Source of the DNA: Meiothermus sp. Pnk-1
GTDB taxonomy: Bacteria > Deinococcota > Deinococci > Deinococcales > Thermaceae
Direction of reading: 5' to 3'
DNA length: 64,000 nt
NCBI RefSeq assembly: GCF_003226535.1
Contig: NZ_QKOB01000001.1
Span: forward strand, 124,001-188,000
Under the pieces are notes generated by a model. It was not told the DNA's origin. It saw only the letters and a list, made by a program, of their open reading frames with translations, and did not search any database. Below are positions 50,901 to 56,741 of this stretch, piece after piece. Each line of letters begins with the position of its first letter. Positions within the stretch are counted from its first letter, which is position 1. A program made the translations under genes and the position numbers.

Positions 50901-51599
50901 GGGCTCTTTAGTGACCTCGAAGCTGAAGCCGAGCGCGGCAACGAGAAAGCCAAAGAGCTACTGGATACGCTGCGGCAAATCATCCTGGCTAGGGGCCAAG
51001 CGTTTGGCGATGCGACTAATTTGGGGTCCACCGACTACCGCAAGCTCGAGCGCGAGGGCTACGGCAGCGACCAGGGGATGGACGCGTTCGAGCGCGACCG
51101 GCAAAAGCGCGAGGAGGAATCCCAGAAGCAGCTTCAGCAATTCGAAGCCCAGCTAACCGACATCGCCCTGTCGTTCCCCAAAGCCCTGGTCCGGGGGATT
51201 CTCTCCGGGGACGTGGCGGGGGCCCTAAAGCAAGCCCTGGGCTCAGCCACGGACTTCTTCCTCAATAAAATGCTCGAGGCCATCCTGGGGCCCATAGCAA
51301 CCCAACTGGCTCAATCCATTGCCAGCAGCGGCGTGCTAGGTCCAATAGGGCTAGCCATTGGCGCAGGGTTGCTATTGCTCAATTTTCTCTTCAACAAACC
51401 CGAGCCCGCATCGCAAAAAGCCGCCGCCGAGCGCTCGAGCTTGCAATCCTCGACCCCTTCCATTACCTACAATGTCGAGGCCGTCCTGAACGCCACACTG
51501 CAGGGGGATCTCAAAGATCCAGCGACGCGGGCCGAGCTACGCAGTCTGATGCGCCAGGTAGCGCTAGACGTGCTCAAGGAGGTGCAACTCGTTCGATGA
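47925..51599 (+). CDS. Tape measure protein (TP901-type core)
   Basis: The 1,224-residue protein starts GTG. A TP901-like core lies at about residues 60-330 (YEQGLVQLKLAGEQNLGAAAAKIREIAEASKVFSETDVSLTLGELVKAGYDAST, LADLVPAIASVAGTAKSVGLEVEDLGATFAALKD). Long coiled coils follow (residues 490-760 and 900-960), then a hydrophobic C-terminal segment (LAQSIASSGVLGPIGLAIGAGLLLLNFLF, about 1122-1152) that may insert in the host membrane. At 1.5 Angstrom per residue the length would suit a tail of roughly 180 nm; this is a rule-of-thumb inference. Confidence 0.93.
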   Translation: MAEQLNLGDLIYRLGFANEDEFLQALQRVLGQAEAKAKSGGGAGGREFGEAFSTEAKKAIGPGDQLVRSLGLDAVGVFLGNALYNAFQNALGATKQFIGQSVQEFARYEQGLVQLKLAGEQNLGAAAAKIREIAEASKVFSETDVSLTLGELVKAGYDASTAMELTAKSTNLAAAEINSATGKFLDLTDSAKAVSDIVSGLGYNINEAGRIIDVLGKTAQDSKLSLADLVPAIASVAGTAKSVGLEVEDLGATFAALKDKGIPAAEAATGLRSVINSLIQPPATAKDAFEKLGLTILKADGTTRSYAEVLQNLNRVAAGPRGIQLLAQGMDTFALNTAVALGKSANAIGDFRKGLESASGATEQLANTLKDTALGKFQQLEAEIANTRREIGQNLQPAIALFLENVAGPFARWVGNVAAGFREATEAARDYRREIESVRNGTAPVASQVRLLREAVQQLEKTTSPEGQPLKVGPITVGRFFVTGSLEGDLKLLEEQRRRLQEAEAKLQAANAKTPPPRKESPPSPKPLAIPDISPGKDKKSEDAVVKQARELQDQLKILQDRFSLGRLSAEQYRAELEKLGRQLQALEKSATTTERKSAVLGGLADVKKTLEDISKSNFETRIKALSDELERQKTLFSDTRNVNQYAGALASLEKKAQALGRAATTEQAKKGVDDLLKQISTGRKELQKTLEESGTQAAEFLSQQALARLQSLYGDGIQATLAAVRRSYPDFKSAFEDLLKTGLKFDAAQMLAALAFPSSFINSLGDTWGQGLSTAAQRAGERALDEFYQIPERLQKQTDAVMLRLRVSEMTPEELLGLSPQLLEQYVKELEQYGIDAENEIDRLKTAIATLTADPAVIERAIRESAEYGDEIVKTGRKVADGADYAKTGLDEFRKSLETLAAAAGTPLAAIEQLAVLEGNLKDALALGFSSPQEAERAQAQLEIVSNLLDKLTNSLRGTEAPLDRFVRKQGEMRDGLQVTIEGNLSDDSLSGLFSDLEAEAERGNEKAKELLDTLRQIILARGQAFGDATNLGSTDYRKLEREGYGSDQGMDAFERDRQKREEESQKQLQQFEAQLTDIALSFPKALVRGILSGDVAGALKQALGSATDFFLNKMLEAILGPIATQLAQSIASSGVLGPIGLAIGAGLLLLNFLFNKPEPASQKAAAERSSLQSSTPSITYNVEAVLNATLQGDLKDPATRAELRSLMRQVALDVLKEVQLVR

Positions 51600-52033
51600 G
51601 CTACACGCCGATCACCGTCACCCCCCTCAATCCCGCAGGGAGCGCCGTAACCCTACCCATGCCGGAGTCGGTGGAGAATGCCACCAACACGGTTACCTTC
51701 GAGTTTATCGACCCTATGGATGCGTCAGGGCAGCCTATAGATCTGCCAACACTGGCAGAGCCGGTGCTCACTGGATCACCTGAGCGCATACAGCAAGACA
51801 TTCGCCGGGACGGCAAACGTCAGGTGCAATCTGATCCCCCCGCTCGGCTGGTTTTGGTGGAGTGGCAAGAGATTGAGCACTACACGGCCACTCAGCGCAG
51901 CTACGCGGCTGTTGGAGCGCTGGTGCTGGCGGCTAAACGCTATAACAAGTCCGCCGGCGAGGGCATCAGTTTGAGTGTGATCCTCTACCGAGCGGACGCT
52001 ATCTGGACGGCTGAGGGGGTGCTGGAACTGTGA
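51596..52033 (+). CDS. Phage tail protein, unknown (post-tape-measure)
   Basis: The 145-residue protein (MSYTPITVTPLNPAGSAVTLPMPESVENATNTVTFEFIDPMD) is beta-rich. Overlap with the tape measure (4 bases) and the next gene (4 bases) fixes it in the tail operon. Its place corresponds to a distal tail or tail-tip adaptor gene in siphophages; no motif confirms this. Confidence 0.65.
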   Translation: MSYTPITVTPLNPAGSAVTLPMPESVENATNTVTFEFIDPMDASGQPIDLPTLAEPVLTGSPERIQQDIRRDGKRQVQSDPPARLVLVEWQEIEHYTATQRSYAAVGALVLAAKRYNKSAGEGISLSVILYRADAIWTAEGVLEL

Positions 52034-53106
52034 ATCTCGGAGTCTCGCCGCTCACGCCGCCTCGAGTACGGCGCTACCCGATGGACATGAGCAACTTTGA
52101 GCTTCCCAGCGTCAAGCGCTGGTGGACGCTGGAAGATTACGCCAGGGTGGGGCTGTTCGGGGCATATTTTCACTCTGGCGCAGGGGAGATTCGTGCGCAA
52201 GCGTTTTGGGGACTGTTCCGTTCTGATCCCAAGCCGTACGCCTTTCACCTTACGGATCCGGTGACCCTGTTCCCGTATACTCTGGGGCCAAATCCCGACA
52301 TTCGGATCGCTAAAGGCCAAGTCCCCGGCCCTTTCGGGGGGGATGAGCGCTATTTTGCCGTACTCGCAACCCCGCCGTTTGGGGGCAGCGGTTATGTAGT
52401 CGGATTGGTGAGGGAGCCGGTGAATTATGTTCCGACAGAAAATTATCGGATAGGGCCGTATATCCTGCGCACTAGCCCACCCAAAGCCGGGGTAATCACT
52501 CCTATCGGGTTCAACGATACCCAAACCCATTTGCTAATTGCTGTGCCGCTAACCGATCGAATCCTGATAGAGCGATTGGAGTTGATACGAGACCCGGATA
52601 CCCAGGAACTAACGGGGTTGCAGTTTGCAGGGAACACGGAGTGGATACACGGCTATAGTGCCAATTTGACGTATCTGCGCCAGCAATACTCGGGGAGCTT
52701 GGAGGGAGTTTTATTAGATATAAACAGCGATTTGTTCGCTTTTTCAATCCAGCTTGACGCGGACGGCAACGTGGTTTCAGGCAGCCTCGGCCCAATCCAA
52801 GTGCGTGCTCCTTATGGTGGCAACCTGGTACACGGCTGGAATCCCGATGACGGCACGCTGGTGTTTTCCCAGGAGGCGCATACCTATGTAGGCCGAGTGT
52901 TCGGCGTCCAGTTGTTCGATCCGGTGGACGTGGAGCAGCCCTATGACCCCCACAACAATCGCTACCTATGGGAGCCTGCCCAGATCAAATGGCTGCCGCT
53001 GGTGGCCGCTGGCCCACAAACCCTAGCCCAGCGTTATTACTCTGACAAAAATAGCTGGGCGTATTTTGGCATGCTTGCCATGTCCCCGCCCTCCAGCTTG
53101 GGGTGA
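52030..53106 (+). CDS. Phage tail/baseplate protein, unknown
   Basis: This 358-residue beta-rich protein (GTG start) is rich in Gly, Pro and aromatic residues (WWTLEDYARVGLFGAYFHSGAGEIRAQAFWGLF, RILIERLELIRDPDTQELTG). No family is recognised. It lies between the tape measure block and the large hub-like gene; an alternative ATG (52,081, MDMSNFELPSVK) would shorten it by 17 residues. Confidence 0.65.
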   Translation: MNLGVSPLTPPRVRRYPMDMSNFELPSVKRWWTLEDYARVGLFGAYFHSGAGEIRAQAFWGLFRSDPKPYAFHLTDPVTLFPYTLGPNPDIRIAKGQVPGPFGGDERYFAVLATPPFGGSGYVVGLVREPVNYVPTENYRIGPYILRTSPPKAGVITPIGFNDTQTHLLIAVPLTDRILIERLELIRDPDTQELTGLQFAGNTEWIHGYSANLTYLRQQYSGSLEGVLLDINSDLFAFSIQLDADGNVVSGSLGPIQVRAPYGGNLVHGWNPDDGTLVFSQEAHTYVGRVFGVQLFDPVDVEQPYDPHNNRYLWEPAQIKWLPLVAAGPQTLAQRYYSDKNSWAYFGMLAMSPPSSLG

Positions 53107-55013
53107 ATATGCCGCTGCCCGTTACCGACCCCAACCACACCAGCGACCTGGCGTTTTACATCCTGGAAGGAATTCTTCTCCCAGGAGGTGGGCTTCTGCC
53201 CATCTGGCGGGGGAACCGGCTGGATCTTTATAACGGCTCGCTATTCGGGATAGGCAATCAAGCGCTGCTGGGGGGCCCGAGCTATTGTCTCGCGTTTGAT
53301 TTGCATCGCTCTGAATTGCGATTGTACGAGTTTGATCTCAACCTGCCACCCGAACTCATCTCCGACCCCGTCCGGCTGCAACTTGAAGAATCTCTCACCG
53401 GCCCGGTGGTGGACGCCAGCATCGATTTTGCCCTTTTCAATCGCGGCCAGTTAGATCGAGACAACAAATACTACATTGGCTCGCGGCTTGAGCCCTATAC
53501 CTCGCTGTACCAGTTTTTCATCAACACCATAGACCCTAACCGGGGTCTAGTGGACTATACCGGGGAGACCTATCTACGGCGGCTAGACCGCATCCCTGCA
53601 ACCCGTCAGGTATTGCTGCCGCCCAGCGGGGGGCCCTACACGCCCAAACAGTGTCTGCAAGCCATCCTCGACACGTATGGCGTAAACTACGACCCACTGC
53701 CGGAATTGCGGCTGCTTGGAGCAGAAGGGCCCTTCATCATCGATATCCCCGGTTATGCCTATTTCCCGCCCAAAGCCGAGGATAAAACCGATCCCCCGTC
53801 GCTCCTCGAGCTGATCCAGCGGGCTGTCGCTCCATTTGAGGGTTACTATTTACGGATCAACTCACTGACCAATCGCCTAATGCTGGTGCCACCCCCCTGG
53901 GCCCCTGAAGCCACGCCAGGGCCCACCCTTGCCAACGCCGATATTTTGGAAATAGATCCCGGCGAGATTGACCCCTCGACGGTGGTCAACCGCTGCACGG
54001 TGCGCAGCCAGGGATTCAGCTTCACGGCCAGTCCGGTGGCGGTGCTGGAGCCTGCCTCATTCGGCTTTCGGGGCTCGTTTGATCCTAACAAAGGAGCCAA
54101 CCCGCTATTTACCGTCGAGCACCCCACTCCCTCCGACCTCACGAATAAAGCGCTCAACGATGCCCCCATCGTATACGGCAAAGAGACCCGGCGCGGGACG
54201 CTAGCCATCTGGCCGCTGCAAGCGCAAACCGTGCTGGGAGACCAAACCCTGCAGGTGAATTGGATACTAACTACCTGGATTTACGAATTAGCCACCGGAC
54301 AGTACGGAGGGACTACCGGCTACCCCAAGAGCGGCAGCGCCACCATCCCCCTGGACGGCTCGAGCGTCGAGCTATTCAAAGAGAGCTTGCAGTTAGGAGC
54401 CCCGCTTTCCTACGGCCACATTTGGGTATACGCAGCGTGGGATGCCCAGGCCCAGGGCGTGCGGCTGGACTATGATCTCTATCTGTATTCACAAAGCATT
54501 GGCTTCAACGGCACCGGCCTATCTGTTTACGGCGTGCGGGTAGAGCTAGCCGGGCTAGCCAAGAAGCTGGACAGGGGCGATCTTGTTGTAGCCACCTTTG
54601 GCGAGACCTACGACATCGCGCCGGGGCTATCGCTCAGCCAGTCGCGGTATGGAATACGGCAAAAAACTCTGGACATCGATTATCAGCTCACCCCCGATCA
54701 GGCTATGGCTATAGCGCAAAATCAGGTAGAAAAAGGACTCAACCCCAAGCAGATTTATCGGGTGCGCCAAGCGGCGAACATGCTCGTGCGGCCTGAGCAT
54801 CTGGGACGCCGCGTGTATATTCCCCGCCCGGATGGAACTCCGGGGCTGCTAGAGGGGACGGTGCGGGCCTGGCGCTACCTCGAAGCCCACAGCACCGGTG
54901 GGGTGCAGGCCGATAGCGAGTTTGAGTTGGAGGTTACCCGCAACGTATTTGGCGACGCAACCAATTTCACCCAATACGACGAGGGCATTTACGGCCTGAG
55001 CGCATACTTATAA
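53103..55013 (+). CDS. Phage tail hub/tip protein (probable)
   Basis: This 636-residue beta-rich protein includes YYIGSRLEPYTSLYQFFINTIDPNRGLVDYTGETYLRRLDRI, CLQAILDTYGVNYDPLPELRL and VRQAANMLVRPEHLGRRVYIPRPDGTPG. Size, position and the pattern of small beta-domains suggest a gp27/Tal-like tail-tip hub. Assignment is by context rather than by motif. It starts in a 4-base overlap with the preceding gene. Confidence 0.65.
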   Translation: MNMPLPVTDPNHTSDLAFYILEGILLPGGGLLPIWRGNRLDLYNGSLFGIGNQALLGGPSYCLAFDLHRSELRLYEFDLNLPPELISDPVRLQLEESLTGPVVDASIDFALFNRGQLDRDNKYYIGSRLEPYTSLYQFFINTIDPNRGLVDYTGETYLRRLDRIPATRQVLLPPSGGPYTPKQCLQAILDTYGVNYDPLPELRLLGAEGPFIIDIPGYAYFPPKAEDKTDPPSLLELIQRAVAPFEGYYLRINSLTNRLMLVPPPWAPEATPGPTLANADILEIDPGEIDPSTVVNRCTVRSQGFSFTASPVAVLEPASFGFRGSFDPNKGANPLFTVEHPTPSDLTNKALNDAPIVYGKETRRGTLAIWPLQAQTVLGDQTLQVNWILTTWIYELATGQYGGTTGYPKSGSATIPLDGSSVELFKESLQLGAPLSYGHIWVYAAWDAQAQGVRLDYDLYLYSQSIGFNGTGLSVYGVRVELAGLAKKLDRGDLVVATFGETYDIAPGLSLSQSRYGIRQKTLDIDYQLTPDQAMAIAQNQVEKGLNPKQIYRVRQAANMLVRPEHLGRRVYIPRPDGTPGLLEGTVRAWRYLEAHSTGGVQADSEFELEVTRNVFGDATNFTQYDEGIYGLSAYL

Positions 55014-55019
55014 GGAGGA

Positions 55020-55565
55020 ATGATGCCAACCTACAAACCCTACACCGAGATCAGCAGCCTACCGGGATCAGGGGGAGTCCGACGCATCAAGGAATATCAC
55101 TTAGACCGCCACGCCGAGGCCCTGGCTAACCAGCTCGAGGCGCTGTGCCGTTTTCTGTTTTCCGCGGGCGGTATCGCCGAAGCCGGGACGGTGACGCTTA
55201 CCGGGTTTGACCTCCAGGTGCAGAATCGGCTGGGGCTCACCCTGGACGGACTGGCCCCGGTGCAAATAATCGACGAGACCCTGACCCTGCCCTCCACCCC
55301 AGCGACCGGCACCAAATGCCGGGTGGTGATGGCGGCGTTCCCTCAATTAGCATCCCCTGCCGACAGCTACACCGATCCCAGTACATCGGAGATGGTCTCT
55401 CAGCCGATGAGCGTGGGGCTGGGGGGGCTCTTGTTTGTCGAGGGGGATACCACCAACTATCCGGCTATTCCCAACGGGGCCGCCCCGGTGGCGCAGCTTA
55501 CCCGCACTTCTACGGACTACACCCTGGACCTGATAGAAAACACCCCGCCCACTTTCCGCTGGTAA
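55020..55565 (+). CDS. Phage tail-associated protein, unknown
   Basis: This 181-residue protein starts at one of two adjacent ATG codons after AAGGAGGA (MMPTYKPYTEISSLPGSGGVRRIKEYHLDRHAEALANQLEAL). A helical N-terminus is followed by a Thr/Pro-rich beta domain. It is the last gene of the tail block. The solitary CRISPR-like repeat A begins 4 bases after its stop. Confidence 0.65.
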   Translation: MMPTYKPYTEISSLPGSGGVRRIKEYHLDRHAEALANQLEALCRFLFSAGGIAEAGTVTLTGFDLQVQNRLGLTLDGLAPVQIIDETLTLPSTPATGTKCRVVMAAFPQLASPADSYTDPSTSEMVSQPMSVGLGGLLFVEGDTTNYPAIPNGAAPVAQLTRTSTDYTLDLIENTPPTFRW

Positions 55566-55568
55566 CGG

Positions 55569-55605
55569 GTCGCACTCAAGCCTTCGCTCGAGTGAGGATT
55601 GAAAC
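55569..55605 (+). repeat. Solitary CRISPR-repeat-like unit A (37 nt)
   Basis: The unit starts GTCG and folds as CACTCAAGC-CTTC-GCTCGAGTG (a 9-bp stem with one mismatch), then ends AGGATTGAAAC. That is the architecture of Thermus-type 36-37 nt CRISPR repeats, whose last eight bases, ATTGAAAC, form the crRNA 5' tag. Only one copy is present here, so it is not an array. It lies between the tail operon and the lysis promoter, in the direction of late transcription. Confidence 0.75.
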
Positions 55606-55611
55606 CGCCGA

Positions 55612-55684
55612 TAACGTGCTACACTGAATGTAGACACCCCTTTCAGGGGAAGCGGCCAAGCCGCACCTGAAGGGGGTTTTTCGT
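55612..55684 (+). promoter_or_regulatory. Late promoter-leader element, copy 3 (attenuator-like)
   Basis: GTGC-TACACT-GAAT (the -10 at 55,620-55,625) is followed by CCCC-TTTCA... (55,637-55,647). This can pair with GGGG at 55,646-55,649, or with CCTGAAGGGGG (55,666-55,676) to give a terminator-like stem enclosing GCGGC-CAA-GCCGC and followed by TTTTT. GAAGGGGG is also the ribosome site of the amidase TTG start at 55,685. Confidence 0.7.
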
Positions 55685-56224
55685 TTGCGGATCGTTTTGG
55701 ACCCCGGACACGGCAATTTTCCCGGCCCCGGCTACGACCCTGGAGTAATAGGGCCCCCACCCCTGCGGCGGCACGAAGCGGCGGCGGCACTCGAGCTGGC
55801 CCTCTCCTGCCGGATGCTGCTCGAGCAGGACGGACACGATGTCTATCTCACCCGCAACGGGCAGGGCATCTCGGGCAAGCCGGATCTTGCCTGGCGGCTG
55901 CGCTTTGCAGCCAACCTGCGGGCCGATCTATTCGTGAGCATCCATTTCAACATGATCGGCGGGGGCGGGCTGGTCTACCACGCGCCGGGGGCTGCTTCCG
56001 AGCGCTTCGCCAGGGGGCTGGCCCGGAGGGCCGGGCTCTCGAGGGTTTGGCCCTCGAGCGATTCGCGCTTTGGCGGGCTCTACATCGACGCGTTCCCCGA
56101 TGAGCGCCCGGCGGTGCTGTGGGAAGTGGATGGGATCGAGCGGGCCCCGCTACCGGGCGTACTGGGCAGGGGGGCCCGGCTACGTCTGGCGGGGGCGCTG
56201 GTTCAGGCAGTAAAGGACTTATAA
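55685..56224 (+). CDS. N-acetylmuramoyl-L-alanine amidase (endolysin, Amidase_3)
   Basis: The 179-residue endolysin starts at TTG. Zinc ligands and the catalytic Glu of the Amidase_3 family are visible: His in VLDPGHGNFPG, Glu in RRHEAAAALELAL, His in LFVSIHFNMIGG and the catalytic Glu in AVLWEVDGIE. There is no signal peptide or separate cell-wall-binding domain, so release needs a holin. It starts the lysis block behind the third late leader. Confidence 0.93.
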   Translation: MRIVLDPGHGNFPGPGYDPGVIGPPPLRRHEAAAALELALSCRMLLEQDGHDVYLTRNGQGISGKPDLAWRLRFAANLRADLFVSIHFNMIGGGGLVYHAPGAASERFARGLARRAGLSRVWPSSDSRFGGLYIDAFPDERPAVLWEVDGIERAPLPGVLGRGARLRLAGALVQAVKDL

Positions 56225-56234
56225 GGAGGAACCC

Positions 56235-56546
56235 ATGCAGTTTAGCGGAATCTTTCTCGAGCTGATCAAAATCGCAGCAGAGCTAGCCGACCTCGACGAG
56301 CCGGGGGAAAAGAAGCTGGCCGATCTAACCGAGCGGTGCGTGAGCTTGCTCGAGGTGGCCGATGACGCAGCGGTGTCGTTGCTGCCCCCTGGGTTTCGCG
56401 ATGTCGCGCGGTGGCTCATCGACAACCCCGGCGTGGATTCCTGGGAGCGGGAAATTGCCAAATCCATCGCGGAAGCTGCTTACCAAGCCTGGAAAGCGCT
56501 GCGGGAGCTATTGGGCAAGGATCAGGCCAAAGCGGTGCTGGGGTAG
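56235..56546 (+). CDS. Small helical protein in lysis block
   Basis: This 103-residue acidic, helical protein (MQFSGIFLELIKIAAELADLDEPGEKKLADLTERCVSLLEVADDAA) has no clear membrane segment. AAGGAGGAA precedes the ATG. Its position between amidase and a small exported protein suggests a lysis accessory role, unproven. Confidence 0.6.
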   Translation: MQFSGIFLELIKIAAELADLDEPGEKKLADLTERCVSLLEVADDAAVSLLPPGFRDVARWLIDNPGVDSWEREIAKSIAEAAYQAWKALRELLGKDQAKAVLG

Positions 56547-56548
56547 GT

Positions 56549-56731
56549 ATGCGCGCAGGATTAGCGTTGGCGGCGCTGTTAGCAGTGGGGCTCACCCAGT
56601 CCTCGAGCCCCCCCTTTGGAGTGCGGCTCTCCGCACTCCCCGCCACGACCTCGAGCCCAGTATCGCCCTACCCCCTCAGGATTGGTGGGCTTCGAGACGG
56701 GAAACATCGAGGGTGCCCTGCGCCCCCCTAA
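56549..56731 (+). CDS. Short protein with N-terminal signal/membrane segment
   Basis: This 60-residue protein starts MRAGLALAALLAVGLTQSSSPPFG: a hydrophobic signal-like helix followed by a Ser/Pro-rich region. It could be a spanin-like or small exported lysis protein. Coding is supported only by its place 2 bases after the preceding stop and the clean signal sequence. Confidence 0.45.
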   Translation: MRAGLALAALLAVGLTQSSSPPFGVRLSALPATTSSPVSPYPLRIGGLRDGKHRGCPAPP

Positions 56732-56741
56732 CTAGGACTGT

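Noticed and set aside
55569-55605. A CRISPR array with spacers
   Set aside because: Only single repeat-like units are present; no second repeat follows within 30-80 bases on either side and no cas gene is in the window.
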